Origin: UBA1433 sp964581565
Lineage (GTDB): Bacteria > Bacillota > Clostridia > Eubacteriales > UBA1433
NCBI GenBank assembly: GCA_964581565.1
Contig: CAZOOZ010000001.1
Location: 124,001 to 188,000, forward strand
Direction: 5' to 3'
DNA: 64,000 nucleotides
The position numbers were made by a program, and so were the translations under genes. The notes under the pieces were generated by a model. The model made no database searches. It saw nothing but the letters and a program-made list of their open reading frames with translations, and was not told the DNA's origin. Shown here piece by piece: positions 25,861 to 34,622 of this stretch. Position 1 is the stretch's first letter, and each line of letters starts with the position of its first letter.

Positions 25861-27258
25861 ATGGATAATGATAACAGCAAAAAATATGAAGACGAAGAAA
25901 GCAGTATAAACAACGAAAATGATCAGTCAATAAATGACGAAGATGATCAATTAATAAATGTACACACAGATATTGCGAATACTGATGAAAATAATGGGTC
26001 AGATATACAGCTTGTCGAACAAATACCTGAAGTTGAATATGATATCTCCGATGATGAAGAATATGATACATACGAGAAGAAAAGTGTCATTCAAAGAAGA
26101 TGGTTCAAAGTTTTAATATCTGTTATCGTATTGCTGGGTATTGCAGGTGTTGTAGGTTTTGGTTATATTAATAAACTTGCAAGCAGTGGATCGGATTCGC
26201 TGGCAAGAGAAAATGATAAATTTTTAAATAAAGTTAATGTTTATAAGGGTTTAAATACTGCCGAGAATTTTGACAGCAATACAATTAATGTGTTGGTTTT
26301 TGGTATCGACAGAAGTGAGAGCCGGGAGGAAAGCGGTAAATTCGGGGATATTTACAGACCCGATACGATCGTCTTAGCAAGTATAAATTTAGACACAGAA
26401 GAAGTGAATTTAATTTCTATTCCCAGAGATACGTATGTGCCTCTTTACGGAAACAGAGGAAAAACAAAGATTAACTCATGTATGTATTACGGAGCTATTT
26501 ACGGCGATAAAGACAGTGATTTCGAAAACGGCTTGGATTGCCTTGAGCAAACGGTAAGTGCTTTGTTTGGCGGGGTTCCCATTGATTTTTATGTGGGAAT
26601 AGATATGGATACTGTTGTTGATGTTGTCAACAGCATGGGCGGGGTTGAATTCGATGTTCCGTATAATTTATATAAAGATGGCGAGTTGAGGCTAAAAAAA
26701 GGGACTCAAGTCTTAAATGGAAAAAATTTTCTTTTCTTGGCTAGAGATAGATACAATGCAGGAAGCGATATCGAAAGAGTATCCATGCAGCAGAAATTAT
26801 TAAAAGCATTGTTTGAACAATTCAAGGAATCCAATAAGTTGATGTCAATTCCCACGATCTATCAGTCATTGAAAGAAGATATCTATACGAACTTTACTTT
26901 TGAGCAAGTTGTATCGTTGGCTGCCAATATAAAAGATTTGGAAGTTGATAATATAAATACACATACATTTCCAGGATTTTATGGCTCCAGAGATGGTATT
27001 TCTATGTGGATTATCAATCAATCTGCAAGAGTGTCTTTGATTAAAGAAGTTTTTGGTATTACCGCATCACAATGGACGCAAGAGGAACTAAGAATAGATA
27101 CACGCAAAAATACAACGACCACAGATTCAAGTGATGAAGAAGATGTAACGCCTGATGACGATGCATCAACCGACGATACATCAACCGACGATGCTTCTAC
27201 TCCTGATGACACATCGACAGAAGATACTCCTGCGGACGATTCTACAACAACGCCTTAG
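25861..27258 (+). CDS. LytR-CpsA-Psr (LCP) family wall-polymer ligase
   Basis: This 465-residue membrane-anchored enzyme attaches lipid-linked glycopolymers (teichoic acid, capsule) to peptidoglycan. It has a long acidic cytoplasmic N-terminus (1-80), one transmembrane helix (about 81-103) and the extracellular LCP domain. FGIDRSESREESG, RPDTIVLASIN and LISIPRDTYVP carry the Asp and Arg residues that hold the pyrophosphate. NGKNFLFLARDRYNAGSDIERVSMQQK is the second conserved block. The C-terminal 45 residues are a Thr/Asp/Ser-rich low-complexity tail coded by short DNA repeats. It lies just upstream of the phosphonate/LicD cluster. Confidence 0.94.
   Translation: MDNDNSKKYEDEESSINNENDQSINDEDDQLINVHTDIANTDENNGSDIQLVEQIPEVEYDISDDEEYDTYEKKSVIQRRWFKVLISVIVLLGIAGVVGFGYINKLASSGSDSLARENDKFLNKVNVYKGLNTAENFDSNTINVLVFGIDRSESREESGKFGDIYRPDTIVLASINLDTEEVNLISIPRDTYVPLYGNRGKTKINSCMYYGAIYGDKDSDFENGLDCLEQTVSALFGGVPIDFYVGIDMDTVVDVVNSMGGVEFDVPYNLYKDGELRLKKGTQVLNGKNFLFLARDRYNAGSDIERVSMQQKLLKALFEQFKESNKLMSIPTIYQSLKEDIYTNFTFEQVVSLAANIKDLEVDNINTHTFPGFYGSRDGISMWIINQSARVSLIKEVFGITASQWTQEELRIDTRKNTTTTDSSDEEDVTPDDDASTDDTSTDDASTPDDTSTEDTPADDSTTTP
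27160..27204 (+). repeat. 15-bp tandem repeats coding the Asp/Thr tail of the LCP protein
   Basis: GATGCATCAACCGAC, GATACATCAACCGAC and GATGCTTCTACTCCT are consecutive 15-base units; the first two differ by one base and the third is degenerate. In-frame units can change copy number without a frameshift, so the length of the wall-exposed tail may vary between strains. Confidence 0.65.
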
Positions 27259-27266
27259 GCAGAAAA

Positions 27267-27292
27267 ATTAGCCTTTTACAGGCTGATTTTTT
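27267..27292 (+). terminator. Terminator after LCP gene
   Basis: ATTAGCCT (27267-27274) pairs with AGGCTGAT (27280-27287), one T-G pair, five-base loop, followed by a T-run. It separates LCP transcription from the phosphonate cluster. Confidence 0.75.
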
Positions 27293-27319
27293 ATTGTGAT
27301 TTTCCCATAAATAGACAAG

Positions 27320-27394
27320 TTGACAAATATTAAAAATATATTAAAATATTGTAAAATCAAATTATTATTGTAATAAGAAAAACTATGATATAAT
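27320..27394 (+). promoter_or_regulatory. Promoter(s) of the phosphonate operon
   Basis: TTGACA (27320-27325) and TAAAAT (27342-27347) are 16 bases apart. A second, extended -10, TGATATAAT, ends at 27394, 36 bases before the start codon. Either or both could drive the phosphonate operon. Confidence 0.6.
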
Positions 27395-27429
27395 TAAAAG
27401 AAGTTGCATTTTTCTAAGGAGAAAAAAAT

Positions 27430-28743
27430 ATGCAAGATAAGAAAAAAGTATATATAGCTGTGTCCGCTGATATTATTCATAGCGGACATATAAATGTAAT
27501 CGAAGAAGGGGCAAAATACGGACGAGTCATTATAGGTCTTATGACAGATGAAGCGATCGCAGCCTATAAGAGACTTCCTTTGTTAGATTATGAGGCAAGA
27601 GAAAAAATATTTAAAAATATAAAAAATGTTTCAAAAGTAGTACCGCAAACAAGTCTGGATTACACAGAAAATTTATTAAAATTTAAACCTGATTATGTTC
27701 TTCATGGAGACGATTGGAAAAAAGGGATTCAATCGCTTGTAAGAGAAAATGTAATTACCATTCTTTCGCAGTGGGGCGGAGAATTGGTGGAAGTGCCCTA
27801 TACAAAAGGAATTTCCGCTACAGACTTAGAGCAGCAATTCAGGCTGTTAAATAACACGCCTGATAACCGACGTGCAAAACTTAAACGTTTACTTTCTTTA
27901 AAACCCTACATTAGTGCAATGGAAGCTTCCAACGGCTTGACAGGGCTTATCGTTGAAAATATCAGAGTTGAAAACCCCGTTACTGCGACAATGAAGGAAT
28001 TTGATGCTATGTGGGTCAGCAGTTTATGTGACTCTACTTTTAAAGGAAAGCCCGACATTGAACTGGTAGATTTAACAAGCAGAATAAACACAATCAATGA
28101 AATAATGGAAGTGACGACAAAGCCGATTATTTTAGACGGCGATACGGGCGGGAAAATCGAACATTTTGTGTATAACGTAAAAACACTTGAACGACTTGGT
28201 GTTTCCGCAATTATTATTGAAGATAAAACAGGGCTGAAGAAGAATTCGCTTTTTGGTACGGATGTTGAGCAGACAATGGACGACCCGCATTTATTCGCAA
28301 AAAAAATCCTGGCCGGAAAACAAGCGCAGGTTACAAGAGATTTTATGATTTTTGCGAGAATCGAAAGTTTGATTGCGGGCTATGGGGTTGATGAGGCATT
28401 ATCGAGAGCGAAGATCTATATAGAAGCAGGTGCGGATGGCATTACAATTCACAGCAAAGAAAAAGACGGAAAAGAAGTCTTGGAATTTTTAGCAAAATTC
28501 AGAGAATATTCGACAGATATACCTATTATCGTTATCCCTACATCGTATAATTATATTAAAGAAGAAGAATTGCATGCGGCTGGAGCGAATATTATTATTC
28601 ATGCCAATCATTTACTTCGAAGTGCGTATCCTGCGATGGAAAAAACGGCAAAAATGATTTTGCAATGCGGACGAAGTAAAGAAGTAGACGAGTTTTGCAT
28701 GCCTATAAATGAGATACTGACATTGATTCCAGGAGGCAAATAG
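27430..28743 (+). CDS. aepX: Phosphoenolpyruvate mutase with N-terminal nucleotidyltransferase-like domain
   Basis: This enzyme rearranges phosphoenolpyruvate to phosphonopyruvate, forming the C-P bond that starts almost all phosphonate pathways. The PEP mutase domain (about residues 150-437) has ILDGDTGGKIEH (near 233-244) and EDKTGLKKNSLFG (264-276), the metal-binding and mobile-loop motifs that separate mutases from isocitrate-lyase-like relatives. Residues 1-140 form a cytidylyltransferase-like Rossmann domain with the HSGH motif (about 17-20), present in some other PEP mutases. Two bases separate it from the decarboxylase gene. Identification is secure. Confidence 0.96.
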   Translation: MQDKKKVYIAVSADIIHSGHINVIEEGAKYGRVIIGLMTDEAIAAYKRLPLLDYEAREKIFKNIKNVSKVVPQTSLDYTENLLKFKPDYVLHGDDWKKGIQSLVRENVITILSQWGGELVEVPYTKGISATDLEQQFRLLNNTPDNRRAKLKRLLSLKPYISAMEASNGLTGLIVENIRVENPVTATMKEFDAMWVSSLCDSTFKGKPDIELVDLTSRINTINEIMEVTTKPIILDGDTGGKIEHFVYNVKTLERLGVSAIIIEDKTGLKKNSLFGTDVEQTMDDPHLFAKKILAGKQAQVTRDFMIFARIESLIAGYGVDEALSRAKIYIEAGADGITIHSKEKDGKEVLEFLAKFREYSTDIPIIVIPTSYNYIKEEELHAAGANIIIHANHLLRSAYPAMEKTAKMILQCGRSKEVDEFCMPINEILTLIPGGK

Positions 28744-28745
28744 AA

Positions 28746-29855
28746 ATGATTGAAACAAAAGAATTTTATGATTACCTGCAAACAAAACAGCTGGATATGT
28801 ATATGGGAGTACCCGATTCGCTTCTGAAAAATATCTGTGCCTGCATAAAAGAAAATTGTTGTAATAAGAAAAATATTATTACAGCAAACGAGGGAAATGC
28901 CGTGGCCATGGCATGTGGATATCATATAGCTACAGGCAAATATGGTATTGTTTATATGCAGAACTCAGGACAAGGAAATACTGTAAACCCTCTGCTATCT
29001 CTCGCGGATGAAGATGTTTATAAAATTCCGATGCTGCTCCTTATCGGATGGAGGGGAGAGCCGGGGACAAAAGATGAGCCGCAGCATAAAAAACAGGGGA
29101 AAGTGACCCTGTCTTTATTGAATGCGATGGGCATTGAGTATATTATTTTGGAAGATGATTATAAATGTCAGATAGATTATTGCTATGAATATATGAATAA
29201 ATATAATAAACCGATAGCACTTATTATACGCAAAGGGCTGTTTTCGGACTATAAGGGATCCAAGAAATCAAGTCCGTACGTTTTGACACGAGAAGAAGCA
29301 TTAAAGAGTATTTTAAAAATACTTGATGATGACGAGTTTATTGTGTCTACGACAGGGAAAACATCGCGAGAAATTTTTGAGTTGAGAGAAGCAAGTGGGC
29401 AAGGGCACTCCAATGATTTTCTCACCGTTGGTTCTATGGGGCATACGGCATCCATTGCTTTTGGCATGTCGCTTGGGACGGAGAAAAACATATATTGTAT
29501 CGATGGCGACGGATCGTTTCTAATGCACGCAGGTGGTTTTGGAATCATTGCGCAAAATGCGCAGAGTAATTTTAAATATATATTGATCAACAATGGTGCG
29601 CATGAATCTGTGGGAGGACAGCCGACAGTAGCTTTTGATGTCGATATCGAAATGATATTAAAAGGATTTGGGTTTAAAGATGTTTATACGGCGACTGACT
29701 GCAAAGAAATAGAAAATGCAATGGAAAGTCTTAAAGTCAGTCATAGAAGTGCATTGATAATCTATACAAAACAAGGTTCTAGAAGCGATTTAGGGCGTCC
29801 GACAACAACGCCTCAGGAAAATAAAATTGCGATGATGGAGAAATTGAGTAAATAG
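28746..29855 (+). CDS. aepY: Phosphonopyruvate decarboxylase
   Basis: This 369-residue thiamine-diphosphate enzyme decarboxylates phosphonopyruvate to phosphonoacetaldehyde, pulling the unfavourable mutase reaction forward. The catalytic Glu lies in ANEGNAVAMACGY (near residue 47). The TPP/Mg motif starts at GDGSFLMHAGG (near 254) and ends at NNGAHESVGGQPT. SNDFLTVGSMGHTASIAFG is the family hallmark. It lies between the mutase and the NTase-reductase fusion with 2-base gaps on each side, so the three are tightly coupled. Confidence 0.96.
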   Translation: MIETKEFYDYLQTKQLDMYMGVPDSLLKNICACIKENCCNKKNIITANEGNAVAMACGYHIATGKYGIVYMQNSGQGNTVNPLLSLADEDVYKIPMLLLIGWRGEPGTKDEPQHKKQGKVTLSLLNAMGIEYIILEDDYKCQIDYCYEYMNKYNKPIALIIRKGLFSDYKGSKKSSPYVLTREEALKSILKILDDDEFIVSTTGKTSREIFELREASGQGHSNDFLTVGSMGHTASIAFGMSLGTEKNIYCIDGDGSFLMHAGGFGIIAQNAQSNFKYILINNGAHESVGGQPTVAFDVDIEMILKGFGFKDVYTATDCKEIENAMESLKVSHRSALIIYTKQGSRSDLGRPTTTPQENKIAMMEKLSK

Positions 29856-29857
29856 GA

Positions 29858-31696
29858 ATGAGAGCGGTTATTTTGAATTCGGGATTGGGAAAAAGAATGG
29901 GCGAGCTGACGGAAAATAATCATAAAGCGATGGTGCAACTGTCAAACGGAGAAGCTGTTTTTTTAAGACAGCTTCGTATTTTGATGGAATGCGGGATCAA
30001 AGAATTTGTCGTCACAACAGGGCCGTATAAAGAAAAGATAGAAGCTGCGGTGGCGCAGATGAATACAAAGAACCAAGTATCTTTTACTTTTGTGCATAAT
30101 CCGTGCTATGATAAAACCAATTATATATATTCAATGTATTTGGCGAAGCAATTCTTGGATGATGATATACTTCTCATGCACGGCGATCTGGTCTTTACGA
30201 AAAAACTTGTCGAGGAAATGTGTAAAGATAAGAGAGATAATATTGCTACCGTAAATAAAAAGAAAAGTTTGCCTGAAAAAGATTTTAAGGCGAAACTTGA
30301 AGAAAATAGAATCCAAAAGATAGGCATAGAGCTTTTTGATGAAGACTGCTATGCATTCCAGCCTTTTTATAAGCTAAGCAAAGAATATGTCATGCGATGG
30401 CGAGAACAAATATGTAAATTTATAGAAAAAGGAATTGATCAGGTTTATGCGGAAAATGCATTGAATGAAATCCTGCCTTCTTTAAACATGAATGCATTCG
30501 ATTACGAAGATTATTATATAGATGAAATCGATACGCCTGAAGACCTAAAGAGGGTAAGCGAAGAAATCAGGCAATATGATTTTGATGCACAGCAGATATA
30601 TGATGAAGAAAACGCATATTTGCAAATTGAGTCTATTCTTCAGAAAAATAACGTCAAAAAAGTTATGCTGGTTTGCGGCAAAAGTTACGACAGGCAGTTT
30701 ATAAAAGAGTACATGGATTCTTTGAACGTGGAGATGATTCGTTTTAGCGGCTTTGCATCTAATCCTGTATATGAAGATGTGGTGAAAGGTGCTGAATTAT
30801 TCAAGGCCAATAAATGTGAATTTATAATCTCGGTTGGCGGGGGAAGCGCTATCGATACAGCGAAAAATATTAAATTGTTTTCATGTCTTGACAGCACTGA
30901 TAATTATTTGAAGCAAAAATATAAATTTTGCCCTGTGCAGCATTTAGCAATACCTACAACGGCAGGAACGGGCAGTGAATGCACCAGATTTTCTGTTTTG
31001 TATTATAAAGGGCAAAAACAATCAGTCAGCCATGACAGCATCATCCCCGATTATGTTATTTTAGAACCCAGATTGCTGCTTGGGTTACCCGAATATCAAA
31101 AAAAATCCACAACGCTTGACGCACTTTGCCAAGCAGTTGAAGCTTTTTGGTCGGTAAATTCAAATAAGATCAGCAAACAATATTCTAAAGAGAGTATACA
31201 GCTCATACTTAATAGTTTTGATAAAGCACTTTTAAATGATTTAAAAGCATTAAAAAATATGCAAAAAGCATCTTTTTTAAGCGGGAAAGCAATTAATATA
31301 GCGCAAACAACAGCTGCACATGCGATGAGCTATAAATTATCGTCACTTTATAACATTTCTCATGGTCATGCCGTAAGCTTAAGTCTGCCTTATATCTGGG
31401 AATATATGGTTCAGCATTTAGATCAATGTGCGGATAAAAGAGGCAGAGCATATTTAGAAAATGTATTCATCGAGTTAAACGATATATTTGGGGTCAGTAA
31501 TACTGATGAATGTATCAATAAATTTAGACAAATATGCAATGAATTTAATCTGCAAAATCCAAAATTAAAAAATAAAGATGAGTTAGAAGAGTTAATAAAC
31601 TCTGTAAATCCGCTTCGCTTGAAAAATAATCCTGTCACATTGAATATAGATAGTATTGAAGATATTTACAGACATATTTTAACTGAGAAAAAGTGA
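29858..31696 (+). CDS. Bifunctional nucleotidyltransferase / Fe-ADH-type phosphonoacetaldehyde reductase
   Basis: This 612-residue protein is a fusion. Residues 1-235 form a sugar-nucleotidyltransferase fold of the LicC/PntC type, with the NTP loop LNSGLGKRMGELTENNHKAM (7-26) and MHGDLVF (about 107-113). Residues 250-612 form an iron-alcohol-dehydrogenase domain: SVGGGSAIDTAKNIK, PTTAGTGSECTRFSV and SHGHAVSLSLP. Where classical Fe-ADHs have DALxHA, it has DALCQA, so one metal ligand His is Gln. In this context the reductase should make 2-hydroxyethylphosphonate from phosphonoacetaldehyde and the transferase should activate it as a CMP ester. Specificity is inferred from the locus, not seen. 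Confidence 0.88.
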   Translation: MRAVILNSGLGKRMGELTENNHKAMVQLSNGEAVFLRQLRILMECGIKEFVVTTGPYKEKIEAAVAQMNTKNQVSFTFVHNPCYDKTNYIYSMYLAKQFLDDDILLMHGDLVFTKKLVEEMCKDKRDNIATVNKKKSLPEKDFKAKLEENRIQKIGIELFDEDCYAFQPFYKLSKEYVMRWREQICKFIEKGIDQVYAENALNEILPSLNMNAFDYEDYYIDEIDTPEDLKRVSEEIRQYDFDAQQIYDEENAYLQIESILQKNNVKKVMLVCGKSYDRQFIKEYMDSLNVEMIRFSGFASNPVYEDVVKGAELFKANKCEFIISVGGGSAIDTAKNIKLFSCLDSTDNYLKQKYKFCPVQHLAIPTTAGTGSECTRFSVLYYKGQKQSVSHDSIIPDYVILEPRLLLGLPEYQKKSTTLDALCQAVEAFWSVNSNKISKQYSKESIQLILNSFDKALLNDLKALKNMQKASFLSGKAINIAQTTAAHAMSYKLSSLYNISHGHAVSLSLPYIWEYMVQHLDQCADKRGRAYLENVFIELNDIFGVSNTDECINKFRQICNEFNLQNPKLKNKDELEELINSVNPLRLKNNPVTLNIDSIEDIYRHILTEKK

Positions 31697-31701
31697 GAAA
31701 G

Positions 31702-32547
31702 ATGCACGATAATTTATATAGAAATAACATTGAACATACTCAAGTAAAGCAACTGCAAGCATACGAGCTGGAGATTCTGCTTGCAGTAGACGAATTCTGC
31801 AAGCAGAACAATATCAATTATTATTTGGGGGAAGGAACTCTACTCGGCGCAATCCGGCACAATGGCTTTATTCCGTGGGATGATGATATAGATCTTTTGA
31901 TGCCGAGAGAAGATTATGAAAAATTTATTAGTCTGGCTCAGATTGCATTTCCTGATGGTTATTATTTAGACTGTATGGAAACAAATCCAAATTACTGGGT
32001 CATAGGAGCGAAAATTAAATTGACGAGACAAACAAAATTTGAACAGACAAAAGTAAAAAAACTATCAAAGTATGCCGGGCCGTATATAGACATTTTTCCT
32101 TTGGATTATGTTGCAAAAAGAAGTAGTTTCCCGCAGCTTTGGCAAGGATACAAAATAAAAGCTTTACGAAGAACATTATTTTTCAAAACCAGATATTCAA
32201 TGAATTTTAAAAATAAATTTAATGTCTTATTATTTTTGTTCAGTAAAATCGTAACTATTAAATTTATTCATAAGAGAATAAAAAAAATCATGACTAAATA
32301 TAACGATAAAAAAGATAATGCATATATGCTGAGTTATGCAAGTTATTATCCGCCCGCCAATCAGACAGTGCATAAATCTGTATACGGCAAGGCAAGAATG
32401 CATGTTTTCGAAGGCTACGAATTCCCGATTCCGGCGAAAACAGAGTGTTTGCTTACGGCCATCTACGGTGATTATATGACCGTTCCCGATGAGGAAGACA
32501 GAATCATGAAGCATCACTTTTCCGTAAAACAAAATTTTTCATATTAG
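31702..32547 (+). CDS. LicD-family phosphotransferase 1
   Basis: LicD proteins transfer phosphocholine or related headgroups from a nucleotide-activated donor to a glycan; here the donor is more likely CMP-hydroxyethylphosphonate. The 281-residue protein has GTLLGAIRHNGFIPWDDD (about residues 45-62) with the metal-binding Asp cluster, then LMPREDYEKF, YIDIFPLDYV in the middle and a C-terminal YGDYMTVPDEEDR. The start is uncertain: a GTG at 31693 overlaps the upstream stop, but the ATG at 31702 is chosen. It lies between the fusion gene and the GT2-LicD gene. Confidence 0.88.
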   Translation: MHDNLYRNNIEHTQVKQLQAYELEILLAVDEFCKQNNINYYLGEGTLLGAIRHNGFIPWDDDIDLLMPREDYEKFISLAQIAFPDGYYLDCMETNPNYWVIGAKIKLTRQTKFEQTKVKKLSKYAGPYIDIFPLDYVAKRSSFPQLWQGYKIKALRRTLFFKTRYSMNFKNKFNVLLFLFSKIVTIKFIHKRIKKIMTKYNDKKDNAYMLSYASYYPPANQTVHKSVYGKARMHVFEGYEFPIPAKTECLLTAIYGDYMTVPDEEDRIMKHHFSVKQNFSY

Positions 32548-32560
32548 CAAAGGAAGATGT

Positions 32561-34444
32561 ATGGAACAAGGTAGCATAAAAGTATCTGTTATTGTGCCGG
32601 TTTATAATGTGGAGCATTATCTGCCGCAATGTCTGGACAGCTTGGTAAACCAGACATTAAATGATGTGGAAATTCTTGTAATCAATGATGGCTCCCCCGA
32701 TAATTCTCAAGTCATTATCGATGAATATGTAAGAAAATATCCAAATAAAATAAAAGCATTTATAAAAGAAAACGGTGGGCTCAGCGATGCACGCAACTAT
32801 GGCATCAAAAAGGCGAAAGGGGAATATATCGGGTTTGTTGACTCGGATGATTATGCCGAAGTAAATATGTTCGAGGAGCTTTATATAAAAGCCGTCAGTG
32901 AGAACTTTGACGTTGTTGTTTGCTATATAAATGAGCTTAAAGAAGATAAAACAAAAATCATGCCTCTGCACTATTTAAGAGCTTTTGGAGGCAGCGTTGA
33001 AGAAAACCCCGAGGTTTTATTTGCGTGTAAATCTTATGCATTTAACAAATTGTATAAAAGAAAACTCTTTATAGACAATGATCTATATTTTCCTGTGGGC
33101 CAGGTTTTTGAGGATTCGGCCACTGTCTATAATGTGCTTTTAATGGCAAATAAAATTGGGCTTGTCGATAAAGCTTTATGCAATTACAGAACAGACAGAG
33201 TAAATTCCATCACGAACAGTGTTGATATGGGCATGTTTGATGTATTTAAATCCTGCGATAGTATTATTAATTTTTATACATCAAAAGGTGTGTTTGATAT
33301 CACATATGAAGTGCTGGAAAATATATGCAGAATGCATGTTTTTGCAAGAATCAATACACTTAAAAATTCAACGAACAGAAAATTTCAAAATCAATTTTTT
33401 GATAAAGCATATAAATATTTAGATAACCATTTTCCAAATTGGAGAAAAAATAGATATTATCAATATTCGTATAAAAATTTAATCAAAAAAAGAACGTACA
33501 AAAAGTTTACGAAAGCAAAAATGTATAAAACAAGATTAAAAATGTATTTTATAATCCCGATGAGTTTTCGGCGAAAACTGATGAAAATATTTTGGCGCAA
33601 GAAACCAAAGCTTGTTAAGGCAAAGTTTTCGCCGGAACAATTTAAACAATTACAGCTCATTGAATTAGACATATTAAAGACTGTGGATGCTTTTTGCAAA
33701 GAAAACAATATCGCGTACTATTTGGCCGAAGGAACACTGCTTGGAGCAATCAGGCACAACGGATTCATACCATGGGATGATGATGTGGATATTCTGATGC
33801 CGAGAGAAGATTATGATAGATTTATCAAATTATTCAATACACAAATAATTGATAACTGCATACTTTGCAGTCGTCATACTATAAAAGAGTATCATTTGCC
33901 GTTTTCAAAAATAGTCACACTTCAAGATACAGGCTTTATTAATAACGAAAGCTTTTCTTTAAAAGAGTATAATGGGGTATATATTGATATTTTTCCTCTC
34001 GATAAAGCAATCGAATATGGAGAGGAACAGAATCAAAGAAGAAAAAAAATAAGAAAATACAGAGATATGCTTCTTTTTAAAACAGGCTATCCCATGAAAG
34101 CAACAAAAGAGAGGTTTGTCACAAAGATAAGATCTTGTTTTTATTCATATGAAATTTTACATAAAAGAATAGAGCAGCTTTCAACTTACTATAATGATAA
34201 AGAAGATTGCGAGTATGTAGCTAACTATGCCAGCTCATACCAGCTGAAAAGACAAACATTTCCCATATGGGCATTTGAAGAAGTTGAATATGTTTCCTTT
34301 GAAACATATAAACTACCTGTTCCAAAAGGATATGATTTGGTTTTGAGTATCATTTATGGCGACTACTTAACGTTCCCGCCTCTTGAAAAAAGAAAATCAA
34401 AACATAGCTTTATTTATATGAATGACGGGCAGATAAAGAGTTAA
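32561..34444 (+). CDS. GT2 glycosyltransferase fused to LicD domain
   Basis: This 627-residue protein joins two activities. Residues 1-330 are a GT-A family 2 glycosyltransferase: SVIVPVYNVEHYLPQCLDSL, the nucleotide-binding NDGSPD and the metal-binding VDSDDY (near residues 95-100). Residues 355-627 are a LicD domain with GTLLGAIRHNGFIPWDDD (about 390-407), almost identical to the upstream LicD, and a closing YGDYLTFPPLEKR. One chain could therefore add a sugar and decorate it with the phosphonate or phosphate headgroup. There is no membrane helix. The gene has a good GGAAG ribosome binding site and ends the main operon. Confidence 0.9.
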   Translation: MEQGSIKVSVIVPVYNVEHYLPQCLDSLVNQTLNDVEILVINDGSPDNSQVIIDEYVRKYPNKIKAFIKENGGLSDARNYGIKKAKGEYIGFVDSDDYAEVNMFEELYIKAVSENFDVVVCYINELKEDKTKIMPLHYLRAFGGSVEENPEVLFACKSYAFNKLYKRKLFIDNDLYFPVGQVFEDSATVYNVLLMANKIGLVDKALCNYRTDRVNSITNSVDMGMFDVFKSCDSIINFYTSKGVFDITYEVLENICRMHVFARINTLKNSTNRKFQNQFFDKAYKYLDNHFPNWRKNRYYQYSYKNLIKKRTYKKFTKAKMYKTRLKMYFIIPMSFRRKLMKIFWRKKPKLVKAKFSPEQFKQLQLIELDILKTVDAFCKENNIAYYLAEGTLLGAIRHNGFIPWDDDVDILMPREDYDRFIKLFNTQIIDNCILCSRHTIKEYHLPFSKIVTLQDTGFINNESFSLKEYNGVYIDIFPLDKAIEYGEEQNQRRKKIRKYRDMLLFKTGYPMKATKERFVTKIRSCFYSYEILHKRIEQLSTYYNDKEDCEYVANYASSYQLKRQTFPIWAFEEVEYVSFETYKLPVPKGYDLVLSIIYGDYLTFPPLEKRKSKHSFIYMNDGQIKS

Positions 34445-34456
34445 GAAATTTATAAG

Positions 34457-34485
34457 TTGTATAAACGGCTTCGTTTCTGTATAAT
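34457..34485 (+). promoter_or_regulatory. Promoter before third licD gene
   Basis: TTGTAT (34457-34462), a 17-base spacer and a perfect TATAAT (34480-34485) with TG just before it. It gives this licD its own promoter in addition to any read-through. Confidence 0.75.
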
Positions 34486-34622
34486 AGAGGCGATATATTT
34501 AGTAGATTAAATGAAAAATAAATATAATAAAACATAAAAACAATCTATACGTTTATAATAATAATGCGCTAGATGCATGACAAAAATGATGCAAAGTATC
34601 ATTACAGTTGGAGAATTCGAAA

